Shown: positions 51,601 through 63,877 of the stretch, piece after piece
Numbering within the stretch: the first letter of the stretch is position 1
How the letters are laid out: each line of letters opens with the position of its first letter
Assembly: GCA_013399115.1 (NCBI GenBank)
Contig: VXAA01003306.1
Location: 801,964-865,963 of the forward strand
Reading direction: 5' to 3'
DNA from: Anseranas semipalmata
Lineage: Eukaryota; Chordata; Aves; Anseriformes; Anseranatidae
Length of the DNA: 64,000 nt
Made by a program: the position numbers and the translations under genes
The notes under the pieces: model-generated
Seen by the model: only the letters and a program-made list of their open reading frames with translations
Databases searched by the model: none
Told to the model about the DNA's origin: nothing

Positions 51601-54600
51601 CAAGGGGCTTGAGGTTCAAGCTGGACAAGCAGATGTGGTGAATTCTCCATTATTTCAGAGTGCAGACATCTTCTATAAAATGTCTCAGATCCCTTATTGA
51701 AGGGGACCCTGCTGACCTGCATGCGTGAGCTGCTGGCTGAGGTTCTCTGGACTGCGCGCAGCGAGACTCTTCTCCAGCAAATGGCCTTAGAATGTATGAG
51801 GCAAATAAAAAACATCCCTGTTCTTAATTAACCCTGTCTGTGTTTTGAAGCTGACGGAAGATATCAAATAGCCCAGGACTGTCATTTGGAAAGAGCTAGT
51901 TGGAGATATTTGGCCATTTGTAAAGATACGTGTTTTTAAGCAGCAATCAGCAGTTTTTTTATAGCGGGCATGAAGTAAATTTATATAACAAGCCAGATGT
52001 TCTGCAATGGGGCTTTTTAAAAATCATCCTGTCCCAAATTTTTCCATCTTACCGTCTTTCGCTGCCTTGCAAAGTAAGCAGTCACACTATCACGTTACCG
52101 ATTGGCAATGGCAGCAGCTGGCTGTAACCCAACCTTAGCAGCATGGGATGCGGAAACAGATGGAGCAGCAAATGCTCTTTGTTTCCCCTCCTGCTTTCTA
52201 AAACAGATTGCGACTAAAAACACAGAGGAGAGGTTTCTGCCATCTTTCCTGCTACTGTGGCTCCCTGGTTGCCTGCAAACCTGTGGACTGAGCTCTGGCA
52301 GGAGTTACAGCTCCCCACAGCACAGGAGAGCTCTGCCTTTTTAGAGGGGACTGGGAAGAGGGGAAGGGCACCTGAGATGATGATTACAAGCCCTTAGAGG
52401 AGATACAAGGGTGCAGTCGGGTGAGATAGCTGAACTGAGCTAAAGGGCTCCCTGTGCATCGAGTCCTGCTCCTCCTGCTGCTCTGTGGCTTGGTTCTGGT
52501 GTTCAGCCGAACCTGGGTGAACCACATCAGCTCATTAAACCAGTGGTGAAGAGAAGTGAGTGGTGTTTTGCCAGGCTAGGAACCTGATCTGGATGATCAG
52601 GCCACCGCTGGGACAAGGACGAGGAGCTGAGCCAAAACCCACAAATGTGAGTGGGGGGCGAGAAGAGCTGGGGAGGAAGGTGGAGGTGGGAACACCCCTT
52701 GTGAACTGTGAGATCCTTGGTAGTCCTTGTCTCAGAGCTAGGCAGCCACGGGAAGGGAAATCCGTGCTCCCAAGTCACTTTCTACGAGCTGAATTCTGAA
52801 GCTGGTGGTGATGAAGGTCGGGAAGAAGTCCACAGCAGAGGTGTTGTGCCTTGCTTCAGGACTTCCAGGGTCTCCACCAAGGCTGGAGCACAGAGAGAAC
52901 AGAGCAGAAACCTTTCTAGAATAAGGTGCATGTCCCCGGCACCATATCAGTTAGAGGTTCCCAAGGGAATTCTACTGTCTTTGCCCCTCACACCTCTTTA
53001 TGCCTGGTGAGAGCTCCGCTGCTTTCAGTCTGTCCCCTAAGGGTTCACCCATCAGTCCAAATGCACAGGCCAGGCAGTGGTGCTCTCTCCCACGCAGGAG
53101 AGACATCATGCACCATAAAACATGAAACTGTGTGTGTGGGTCGGCAGCACGGGTCCTGCCATCAGCTGCCTGGGGCTGGGGGACAGCTGCCCAGGGCAGA
53201 GGACACTGGCCAGAGGTGGGTGGCCGAGGCGGACAGCATGAGACTGCAACGTTGCACCTGAGCAGCAACGTGAGCAGTGGTGACACAGGTGTCCCATCAC
53301 ACTTTAGCTCGCTGTTCCCTCTCCTGCCAGGCTACACAAGCTGCCGGAGCCGTCTGGGTTTGCTGTGGCTGATGTTCGTGCCAGACAATGTAATATTGTT
53401 GTAGGTACTTGCCAAGAACTGAGCTATTTTTTTAGCCACAAACAGAACCTGTAATTCCTAAAGCCAGTCCTGCAGTCTGATGGGTTTTTCTTACAAGCCT
53501 TGACAAATTAATTGAATCCCCATTTCTGTGAGAAACCGGGACAGAAAGTCCCACAGTCAGAACTCCGGAGATAAGGAGAGAAGGGGATTCACAAGGTCAC
53601 CTGCACCATTTCTCACCAGTGCAGAGGCTCTTGCTGGCCTTGTTGTCTCCTGGGGCCATCATTCAAACTTTGGAGTTCCTGTCAGGGGGTTTTGCATTAT
53701 AATCTGCTTAAATTTTCTCAGTTTTATTCCATTATTCATGTTATTCTTCACTATCACAAACAAATTTGCTCCATTTTGTTGTTTACAGATGTCCCTGACT
53801 GAAGTTGCTATTTCTTACCATATCCTTTTGGTGGAATAATACAAAATTTTTTTTTTTTTAATTAACCCCTTTTGCCCTCAGATAATGTCTTGAGTTCTGC
53901 TGCTTACTACCTGTTTGCTAATACATATTGATAGTAAAATTTCCTATACTGAGTGTGAGAAGTGGTTTATTGCTCCTTTTCTTTCACCTTTTTTCATACA
54001 CTTAAGGCTTTGAGGAACAGCCACGGTCCTGCTGAAGTTGATGGGACTGGCAGCAAGTTCTCTGCTCTACCTTGCAACTGCAGGGAGAATTTACGCTTCT
54101 GAACCAGCGGTTGCCAGCGCTGCAACGCCAAACATTTCTGTTTGCATTCGTTGCACTGACTTTGTCAGGCATGCTCAGTTCCTCTGAGCTCCCAGGTATG
54201 CAGCTTTAGGCAAACCACCTTGAGAGCTGCTCTGTGCTAGTTTTTTAAACATCTTGGATGTCTACCGAGCAGATCAACTCAACAAACAAGTTTTTGTATT
54301 TTCATTTCTCTGATGTGCACACAGGCTGGGTGCTGACAACTTAAACATATGTGTTTCTATCCAAATATCTCCATGGCTGCCGCTTGTGAACAGCTGTTGT
54401 CAGAGGAAACATCTGGGCTTAGGCCTGAGACGCTGCTCAAGGGAACACCCGATGCAGACCCCGGGTAATCCCCCGCGACAGCACATCTGTAGGAGGCCAC
54501 GGTCAGCCCCAGCAGGCTGGAGCAGTCCCGAAGGGCAGCCCAGAACCTGGGCTGTCTGGCAGCTCACAGGGATGAGACAGTTCAGGGTCGAGCCCAGTGA

Positions 54601-56611
54601 TGGAGACCAGGCTCAGACACAGCCCGGTGGTGGCTGGGCAGGACCACAGTGACAAGACAGAGCTGAGGTCGGGCCAGGCAGTCAGTCTGCAGAGAGACCC
54701 GGGGCTGGGCATGGACATGGACATGGGCACAGGCTTATGCACTACAGCATAAGCTGCACGTTGCCCCCAGGTGAGTGTCACTTGACATGTGATCTCCTGG
54801 GATATGTCACAGGTTCTAAAAGCCAGCTTTTGCTGGAGACAATGGTGCAGCATCCTCTGGACACGTCCCACTCCCAGCTTCTCCACCAGCACGAGTGCTT
54901 CACCATTTCATGTTCAGCTGCTCCTGGAGCAGCACATGCTGGAGCCACACATGCATACATTGCCACCTGGCTTCAGGTTGAGAAGCTGGCAGTGGCAAGA
55001 CTTCCATTGCCCCAAGCAAAGTCCCTGACAACAGCTGCAGAAAGAGCAGTGAGCCCTTCCACTTACCATTTTGATAAGTTTTGCATGTGTAGGTAAATGT
55101 TGCACCCCAGAGCACAGGTCATTTTGTGGCTAAGGGGTGAGGACAGCTAGCAAGAGCAAGGAATGAAGAGCCCACACCGCCAAGCATGTGCTACAGCTGT
55201 GTTGTCCAGGGTAGACATCTGGAGAGCACCTGCACCTCGGCCAGGCAGCATCAAGCAGCTTGTGTCCTGGCTGCACAAGTCACGGGCCCTCCTAGGGCAG
55301 GCAGGTCATGTTCAGCAGCAGCGCTGCCACAGGGCTGTTTACCCCCCATGAGGTTGCACAAAGCAGTCCACATCCTCAAATACATCCTAAATGCTAAGGG
55401 CAGGCAGGGCTGTCCCTTTTATTCCTGGTACTAAACGGCCTTCAAGACCATGACAGCTCCAGAGGTGCTGAGCAGCTCCTCAGGCTGCGGCAGCCATGCG
55501 GAGATCTGGCGGCCCTGGCACCGGCCTGGCTCTCCAGTGACAACCTGGAATTCACCCCAGGAGTCCCACGTGGTTCTTCTGAGGCCTCCTGAGTATCTCC
55601 TCCAGCCCCTCACTGTGGGGTTGCTTGGCAGACAGGCTGCCACCGTGCCAGCTGCCAGGTCTCTGGGTCCTGCACCAGTAGGAACACGTCATTGGTATGT
55701 GCCTGCAGGCCACCTGCAAGTCCTGGTGGGCATCCAAAGTGAAGCAAGATGAGTTATGAACTCTGCGTTTGTGCTGAGAGGTTGCTGAGTCTCTGACTGT
55801 AACTGCCATTACCGGCCTCAGGGCACTCCAGCCCTCAAGAAATGGTGCTTCTCTCTTCGACCCTGGCTCCCCACATCCGCTGGGTACCTCTAGACTGCTA
55901 GAGAGCGGCGTGACTACCACACAGAGGAAAAGCTGCTCCTTCTTCCAGTGGGCTTTTGGGATCTTGAAGCAATGGCAGCTCTGACTGCACGGGTCCGGGG
56001 CACAACCAAGAAGATGCCAAACTCCATCTTTGGGATGTGCTACATCCTCCTCAATGTGCATAGTTGAGGAAGAAGCCACATGGAGGAAATAGAGAAACTT
56101 GGAGGAAGAGGATGGATGGGCCAGCTTTTGGTATTCCTGCTTCTGCCTGCCTTTTTGCTTCTGTAGAACCTTATTTAATCTCTTGCTTATGTCAGTAAGT
56201 TTGCCTGGCAACAGGTCGGGATGCCTGCAAAGGCCTTCATGAGCAGGGCAGCCAGGAACGGGCATCACTAGTGATACTGCAAGAGCTTTGATGGTTACGG
56301 GCCTTGCACCAGCTGCAAACCATCCTTGACACACGGCCAAGCCCAGCGTGACCTCCTGGAGCTGTGCAAGGATGGGGACAGGTTCCTTTCCAGGTCAGGC
56401 AGCGCTGCAGCAGTAAAGCCACCCTTGTCATTTAACCTGATCTGTAGCACAATAGCACTGAGGCCCTTCCTGGCAATGAGGACGTCTGCTTGACCACAGG
56501 ACTGGGGATGTGTGGTGCTAACACGACAGGGAAGCCCACACAGCTGCCACCAGCAGTGGCGCAAGCTGTTGTGATGTCCCACAGTGCCCAGGTTCATTTT
56601 GTCTTCTCCGC
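51601..56611. other. intergenic, nothing recognised
   Basis: No gene or clear repeat between the CR1 scrap and the LTR, other than a T13 run at 53847-53859 and a CATGGA microsatellite near 54711. A 262-codon minus-strand open frame (56340-55552) is discussed under findings; it has no recognised domain. Confidence 0.55.
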
Positions 56612-57192
56612 TGCACTGGGTCTGGCTGGGATGGAGTTAATCCTGTCCTAGCAGCCCGTGTCATGCTGTGTTTTGGATCTGCGACTAAAGCAGTGTTGAT
56701 AACACCCCAATGTTTTAGCTATTGCTGAGCAGTGTTTGCACAGCGTCAAGGCCATTTCTTTTTCCCACTCTGCTGCCTCAGCAAGGAGGCTGGGGGTGGG
56801 CATGAGGCTGGGAGGGGACAGCCAGGACAGCTGACCCGCACTGCCCAAAGGGGTGTTCCACAACATCTGACGTCATGCTCAGCGATAAAGGCTGGGGGAA
56901 AGGAGGAGGAAGGGGTTTGTGGTCATGGTATTCATCTTCCTGATGCCTGTTACGCGTGTTGAGATGCTGCTTGCCAGGAATTGGCTGGACATCCACCTGC
57001 CGATGGGAAGTAGTGAATGAATTCCTTATTTTGCTTTGCTCACGCATCCAGCTTTGCTTTCCTTACTAAACTGTCTTTATCTCAACCCATGAGTTTTTCT
57101 TTCTTTAGCCCTTCTGATTTCCTCTCCCATCCTGCTGGGGGGGTGGGAGCGAGCGACAGGGCTTACCCAGTAGCCAAGGTCAACCCACCACA
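56612..57192 (+). mobile_element. solo LTR of an avian endogenous retrovirus
   Basis: About 580 bp beginning TG and ending CA. It shows the ordered features of an LTR class I recognise from many bird genomes: GGTCTGGCTGGGATGGAGTTAA at the start, GTGTTGATAACAC, GGGACAGCCAGGACAGCTGACC, a GACGTCATGCTCAG block (CRE-like) before a TATA-like GATAAAGG near 56885, TGAATTCCTTATTTTGCTTTGC, CTAAACTGTCTTTATCTCAACCC, and an A/C-rich end AACCCACCACA. The polyadenylation hexamer expected before CTGTCTTTATC reads ACTAAA, not ATTAAA. I see no paired LTR, primer-binding site or retroviral coding on either side, so it is a recombined solo LTR. No target-site duplication was found with these ends. Confidence 0.8.
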
Positions 57193-60100
57193 CCTGCGCT
57201 GCGATCTATTTCTATGTGCTGGGGGATCTGCATGATCCTGGTCCGATGAGATGAGTGAGCTGAGCACTGACACGCATCGGCTTCCTCAGCTTTCAAGCTC
57301 TGCACTTACTGGGGATCCCCCTGCGTGGCCAGCACAGACCATTGCCCCTGCACACCATTCTTCCATAGGGATGGCTTAAAATCAGCTTTTTGACTGGGTT
57401 TCCTTCAGAGGGTCAGCTCAGCTGAAAGGGTGCTGCCAGCGCTGCGGTGATTTCAGCGGGAAGCAGCACACTGTACTCCCCGAAGCCATGGGCTTGCTGG
57501 AGAAGAGCTATCATCCCCACATTCCTGCCGGGCAGGAATTCCTGCTGTTCTCACCACTGTCCCGGCGGGACAGTTTGAAATGCCGAGATGCAGGTGGTAG
57601 TGATGCAGCCTGCAAGCTCTGAATGCAGCTGCTCTCTGGGACCATGAAAACGGGACCTGTCCCCAAAGTGTCCATGATGCAATGAGACTGGTATGAACGT
57701 GTACTTAATTCAAAGGTAGGGAACAAGAAAGGTCAGAAGCTTTGCATTTGAGATCTCAGCTTGTCCAGGCTTCCCTCCCCATCCGATGACAGCAGTAAAA
57801 AAATCACAGGTTAGGTTTTTTTTTTTAATTACTGACAGCGGCAGGTTCTCGCATCCTCTGCTTTACAGTTACCACGTGTCTCCATCCCATCCCGTGCAGC
57901 ACCACCCGCCCTCAGTGGGCGCCTCTCAGCGGCTCCAGGCCGCTCCTCAAAGCCTGGCCTTTCCATGGAGGCCTGATTAAACACGGCAGGATTGCATCAG
58001 TTCACGTCCTGTCCCGCTTTCTAGCGAGCGTGCTGGCTGAGTGTTAAGCAGCCCTAGCATTGATCAAAAACTTCAAACAAGGCATCGCCGCTGTTGGGTT
58101 TCCCAGTGGGTGGGACTATAAGGAGAGGATGCTCCTCACAGACAGTAAGATGCCTGCATGCTTGGAAGAAGGCTGAGGTTTAACCATGAAACTTTCAATA
58201 GTCTGTAACTGATTTCCATCCCAGCAGCATGTAGAGGCCCTTCCAGCCAGAATTCAGGCCCCGAATCCACCAGCAGATCCACCAGCAGACAGACAGGACC
58301 CCACGGTTCCAGGTCCCTGCTGCCGGCAGCAGCGTTGCCGTGCCCGAGCCCAGGGGAGCCGCTCGCCCAGCGCTGCTCACCCACCTCAGTGGGACTGGGT
58401 CGGCCTGGCGGGCAGCCTGCGCATCGGGAGCAAAGAGCTCAGGACAGTCGGGCGATGTGGGTATGAGAGCTCCACTGGAAACCCAAGAGACCCCGAAGAC
58501 GCATGCCACCAAGAGTAACTCAGTCCTGGCCCATGCAGAAATCTCTGGGCTGCTGCCGGATAGTGCAAGTCAGGAGAGGAGGCTTCTGTAAGAACAGCTG
58601 AGAGTGCACACTAGTGAAGGAGCAGCCAGTGAAAGGCCATAAAACACATATGTGTTTTACCCAGACCAGGGCTGAAGCTGAGGACAGGCAGTCTGATGCA
58701 CGGGAGAAGCTCAGATCTTGCCACAGGCTGTGCCAAGTCCTCGGGGAGCGAGTTGCTCCTGATCTCATGGAGACGGGCTGTGATCACCTCCTGCCGAAGA
58801 AGCGGGGAGCCCTGAAGCAGCCAGTACCTCCCCGTGCCCTCAGCATGGATTACGGCAGCTCCGCACAGGCCAGCAGGCTGCAGCTTGGATCCACACGAGG
58901 GAACGCGTCCTGCCCAGATCTGCCCTATGCAGCTCCACGTCAGAGCCTTTTGACACCCTGGAACTTGTTTGGGATCTTCTCTGCTGGCCTATGGATGTGG
59001 TATACACCCGCTTCACATTTTTGAAGGGTATTTTATTTTTAATTTAGTATTTCAATAGCTTTCTTTACCATGCTTTGCAGCCATACCAGCCTATTTTAGA
59101 GTATTTTTGCTCCTGGTGATATAGCCTGTTCTGAGCCATTTTGGCCATCCCTATGCTTCTTACAGGCAGGTTCTCTTTTTGGCTTTTTCATTTTTAAATA
59201 AGCTCTTTTGGGATGGATTTCTGTGTTGCTGTTGTTCTTTTAATGATATTAGATTGCATACATTTTATTCCCAGTTATACACAGCTTTCTTGATAGCATG
59301 GTTCTGAATGAAGCCCCTCACAGATCTCAGCACTAAACCCAGAGTCCCCTTTTTGTGCTCCCCAGCCAGCTGTTCCAAAAATCATGCCTTTGTGGTACTG
59401 AAAATATAGCATCTACATCACATGCTGATGTGATACTCGCTCAATGTGGGGCTAATTGCAGATTTATGATGTTTTCTGCCTCAGCAGCTTCTCTGATCTC
59501 CTAAATATATCGCTGTCACTGGTTTTGAAAAGTGCTCACTACAGCAGTCCTAACACTTGCTTTTTCCTATTTATTCCTATTTAGGGTTGAACTTTCTAAC
59601 TGTAGGGGTTGTGTTGCATGCTGGCAGATTGAAATGTGCTAGGCATATTGCCTCAGCTTCCTTTGGCACCCAGCATCCCTGCTCCACGGGCGGGACTTGG
59701 TTCTTCCTGTAGAACTGCAGCCTGCTATTGCAGTGTCCCCCCATTCTCTGCCTCGCACCACTTTCCGATAAGCTTGTTCTCAGTTAAAACCGGATTCAAT
59801 ACAGTTCTTCCACCTTATTTTGTGATTGCTCTAATTAGTTCAGAAGCACACCCACCCTTGTGCTCGGCACCCAGTTTCTGGACGTCTTTAGACCGAGCTT
59901 CATCTGTTCGTCCTCCCGCTTTCCCTCCTTGCTCTTGTCAACTTCCACCTCCACCTTTTAACGAAGGCACGGCATTTTAATGGCTTCGCCGGGGAAGGGC
60001 CAGGGGCCGCCGTGGGGTTTTGCACGCCGGCCTTCTCGCACGGGAAAGCTCCCCCGGGGCTCCGCGGAGCGGCGGCGGGACGGCTCCGCCGGCGGCCGGC

Positions 60101-60717
60101 AGNCTCCCGGTGTGGGAAAGCGCAATTACTTTTAGCCCCCGCCCTCCCGTTATTTTTTTTTTTTTAAGCTTTAAATCTGCAAGGTCGCTGCCCCCACCCG
60201 CAGCGTGGGATAGAAGGAACGCCTTCCACTCCCGCTGCAAACCCTCCCCAGGCCCTACCGGCTGTGTCGCCTGGTGCTCCTGGCAGCCTCACGGGTGAGG
60301 AAACTTGCAATGGCAGCTGTTGCTTACCCAGCCCCGTCCTGCAACACCCAGCGCTGGAATGAGACCGAGCCTCTCGTGCGGGTCAAGCCCTGTCCCTCAA
60401 CCAGGATCACTTCTGCTAGGAAACGTCTCACTGAAAGCTTCCCCGTGGCTTTCTGGCAGCTCCCGAGGTGAATCAACACAGGCACACGACAGCTGTGCCC
60501 AGCACCCTGCAGCGTTAGACCACCACCACGATAAAACACATGTTAATTTGGAAGTTTAGGGGTTGAATTCTTAGCCCTTAATTGCTTTAAGTAGTTCTGT
60601 ACCCTACAGAAAAGTTAGAATTTCAGGAGATGAAGTTTAAAACTTCTCTTTAAATTGCTTCAGATTTGTAGGACATAAAAAAAAAATCCCCCAATCCATC
60701 CATTATTGCTTATCTTG
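57193..60717. other. intergenic, nothing recognised except a CpG-rich patch
   Basis: AT-richer sequence at 59.0-59.7 kb and a small CpG-rich patch at about 59985-60120 containing one undetermined base at 60103, followed by a T13 run at 60153-60165. No gene recognised. Confidence 0.6.
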
Positions 60718-61434
60718 TGCTGACTGGGGGACTGGAGAGCAGCCCCGCAGAAAGGCATCCGAGGGTTCTGGTCAACAGCAAGTTGAATATGAGTCAACAG
60801 TGTGCCGAGGCAACCAAAAGGGACAACTGTACCCTGGGGTGCATCAGGCACAGCAGTGCTAGCCAGCTGAGGGAAGAGCTGAGCTCTGCTCTGTGGTGGT
60901 GTGGCCTCACCTGGAGTGCTGTGTGCAGTTTTGGGTGCCACAACATAAGAAGGACATAAAACTATTACAGAGTGTCCAAAGGAGGACTATAAAGATGGTG
61001 AAGGGTCTGGAGGGGAAGACATATGAGGAGTGGCTGAGGTCGCTTGGTTTGTTCAGCCCAGAGCAGAGGAGGCTGAGGGGAGGCCTCATGGCGGCCTGCA
61101 GCTTCCTCACGAGGGGAGCGCAGGGGCAGGCGCTGAGCTCTGCTCTCTGGTGACAGCGACAGGACCCGAGGGAACAGCATGGAGCTGTGACAGGGGAGGT
61201 TCAGGCTGGGTGTTAGGAAAAGGTTCTTCACCGAGAGGGTGGTTGGGCTCTGGAACAGGCTCCCCAGGGAAGTGGTCACGGTCCCAAGCCTGCCAGAGTT
61301 TGAGAAGTATTTGGACAATGCTCTCAGACACATGGTCTGATTTTTGGGTGGTCCTATGGGGACCCAGAAGTTGGACTCGATGATCCTTGTGGGTCCCTTC
61401 CAACTCGGATATTCTATGATTCTATGATTCTGTG
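60718..61434 (+). mobile_element. CR1 LINE, 5'-truncated, sense
   Basis: Sense CR1 of about 0.7 kb. It begins in the reverse transcriptase C-terminal coding (AACATGAGTCAGCAG-like text near 60785, GTGCTGTGTGCAGTTTTGGG at about 60917), continues through CAGAGGAGGCTGAGGGGAGGCCTCAT and GAGAGGGTGGTTGGGCTCTGGAACAGGCTCCCCAGGGAAGTGGTCAC, and ends GTCCCTTCCAACTCGGATATTCTATGATTCTATGATTCTGTGA. The terminal ATTCTATG octamers are intact. It is broken by frame changes and has no full ORF. It shares its last 300 bp, in opposite orientation, with the CR1 at 18.1-18.5 kb. Confidence 0.93.
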
Positions 61435-63499
61435 ACTTCAGTAGGAAACCCAATGTTATTTGTACTGTGTTGAAGAATTGACCAAAACTTACTGCATATT
61501 ACTAAATTAAATTTAAATGCATATGAGCCATTTTGTGGGCTCCCAGGGGAAACAACGCACTGTTACTGAGACAAGTAGGTTTTATTTCACAAAACACTAG
61601 GTCTTCCTGAGTTAAACCACTCAGCTCCACGGTGCCTGCAAACTGTACCGGGAATCAGCAGGGGCTCTGCCAAGAGCTGTGACAAGCGGCCAGGTGACCA
61701 ACAATTAACGTTGTACCTGGGTCTGTAGCAGCTAAAAGGCTGTCACGGGTGTCCCATGAGGGGGGATAGTGTCAGGCAGAAGGGTTCAGTGGTGACACTG
61801 TCAGGTGCTGTTGCTCTTAAACCTGATGAATCCTGTTGGAGTCCTCAGCCAAAGGGAGGAAGGTCAGACAGACACCTCCAAGTCGTTAAGTCAGAAGAAC
61901 CAGTCATGGAGGAACACAGCCTCAACCTCCTGCCCAACACCTGACCTAGTTTGCTTCTGTCCCTCTCTGCTACAATAAGCAACAAGCTTGAAGCAGCTGA
62001 TCTTTAGCACTATCCCACCATCATCCATTTCACTGAAGACAAGAAGAAAGAACATCAAGGTAAGCACAGATGGGGCATCCTGCTGTGCTCTCGGGTTCCA
62101 ACACCCACAGCTCAGGGACTTCCTAAGCTGGACACAGCTTACACACATTGCGTGTTTGTCAAGCCAATTCAATTACTTTCACTCGTCTAAAAGGCAACCA
62201 GCCTTCCTCCTCTGGCATAACATCCTTCGCACAATTCTCACTTGTTACGGGGACTTTTAGCATGAGGATTGACTGGGATCTTAGGAAAGGTGTTAGCTTT
62301 CTTTTACAGTAATCATAAAGCTGTTTGATGTAACAGATGTGGGTAGAAATTTAGACACTGATGTTAAATGGCCTACCTACACAGGTTATATTGTTTCCGG
62401 CAAACACTCCATATTCCATGAACTGTGAGGTGCATTAAGTGTTTCACAAGCTAACACAGCTTTTGGAGATAAGAGCCTACAATACCACTTGAGGTTACAA
62501 GGTGCTAAAAAATGAAAAATAACACTTCCAGTAGCAAATACACCCAAGCTGGACAAGACACCAGTGTATGGTTGCAACAATGCCAAAAAAAGCTCTTGCC
62601 AGCTGACAACACACACACGTTTTGTTGATTCAGAGACTCCAAAGCTAGAGACCACCAAAACTGTGCACTGATCACTGGTCAGAGTTTCTCCTCTGTTGGA
62701 TGGATGACTTACCAATGCATTACTGCCTAAAATTGTCCTCTCACAGCCTGAGCTCTCCTCGCAGGTGCCCTGCTTCTGTTTCTCTTCTGGGCCCACTTTA
62801 GTTTGGCCAGTTCCCTTCTCCTCTCCCCACCTTACAATGCTCTCTTTTTCAGTTATGTTACCTAAAAGCCCCATAAGAAAGCTTGTCAACAACCTGAATT
62901 CAAAAGTGACCACCAGGAACACTTTGGAAGCCCAGTAGCTGAATAAGCATATGCATATAACTTTGGAAGAAGCCATTGTGCTTCTGTCCAATCCACAAAA
63001 AAAAAAAAAAAAAAGAAAAAGAAAAAGAAAAAAACACACACACTGAAGTTCTCAGTCTATGGGAGGGGAAACTACTCAGGCACAGTGGTAAGACTCCTAC
63101 AGTAATAAAATTATATTTACAAATGGTGCTGGCAAAGAGAGAGGCTGAGACATGACAGAATAAAACCCAGTGAAAGTTGTATCTGCCCCAAGTTTACCAA
63201 AAGACGACGGACTGTGACAGGACTTTTCTCATGTGGAACTTAGCACTAGAGCTATAGTCTCCCAGGAATGACCTCCAGGATTAAAGGCACGGGTGCTCCT
63301 GAACCAGGGCCCAAAACAGGAGCTGAGGCTCCAAGCCCCCAGGCACCAGTACAAGGCCAGCATGCATGCTGCTGAACAAACAGACAGCGTTACATTTAAC
63401 TCAAGAGGCGCCTGTTACCCTTCTGATCCACCAGGCTGCAGGAAGGCAGTGAGCCCACCCCGTTTAAACAAACAAACAAAACCCCACAACTCTGTGAGG
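61435..63499. other. intergenic, nothing recognised
   Basis: No gene recognised. The 217-codon minus-strand open frame at 63039-62386 begins inside the A-rich repeat and has no recognised domain. Confidence 0.6.
63000..63048 (+). repeat. A-rich tract, (A5G)n and (CA)n
   Basis: A run of about 17 A, then several GAAAAA units, then ACACACACAC. Compound simple repeat. Confidence 0.9.
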
Positions 63500-63672
63500 A
63501 CTGCTGGGGCTGCCTGCAGTACCTCCACCCCTTCCAGGGCTCAGAGACCCGGCGAGGGCTGTAGGCTGCCCGAGAGACCCCGCAGAGGAGCGGGAAGGGC
63601 CCTTCCCACGGGGCCCTGCGGGGCCGCAGCGAGCCCCGGCCCCTCAGCACCCCCCGGGGCTGCAAACAGGGG

Positions 63673-63683
63673 AAAATGGCGGC
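63673..63683 (+). promoter_or_regulatory. YY1-type site
   Basis: AAAATGGCGGC, the activating YY1 motif common just downstream of housekeeping transcription starts. Confidence 0.6.
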
Positions 63684-63737
63684 GCTGGGTTTAAATCCCC
63701 ACGGGTCACCCTTGACCTCCCGAGGCGGGCGCGGAGC

Positions 63738-63747
63738 TCTCGCGAGA
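63738..63747. promoter_or_regulatory. TCTCGCGAGA element 1
   Basis: Perfect 10-bp palindrome, the CpG-island element reported to be bound by BANP. Confidence 0.8.
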
Positions 63748-63783
63748 GCAAGGCGGGGGGGGGACGGGCGACCCTCCTGCAGA

Positions 63784-63793
63784 TCTCGCGAGC
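63784..63793. promoter_or_regulatory. TCTCGCGAGA element 2 (9/10)
   Basis: TCTCGCGAGC, one mismatch at the last base, 46 bp after element 1. Confidence 0.65.
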
Positions 63794-63821
63794 GTTGGAG
63801 CAGCGGCTTCCGGCTGCGCTG

Positions 63822-63831
63822 TCTCGCGAGA
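63822..63831. promoter_or_regulatory. TCTCGCGAGA element 3
   Basis: Perfect copy, 38 bp after element 2. Confidence 0.8.
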
Positions 63832-63867
63832 CGCGGCGGGCGCGGGGCCCGGCTTTGGCGCCTGCGG

Positions 63868-63877
63868 TCTCGCGAGA
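63868..63877. promoter_or_regulatory. TCTCGCGAGA element 4
   Basis: Perfect copy, 46 bp after element 3. Confidence 0.8.

Noticed and set aside
54386..56611. Whether the region left of the LTR is the internal part of an endogenous retrovirus.
   Set aside because: No second LTR, no polypurine tract directly before 56612, and no recognisable gag, pol or env similarity in any frame. Read as a solo LTR.
62386..63039. 217-codon minus-strand open frame with a hydrophobic start.
   Set aside because: Its start and apparent hydrophobic N-terminus come from translating the A-rich simple repeat at 63000-63048. No domain or splice context seen.
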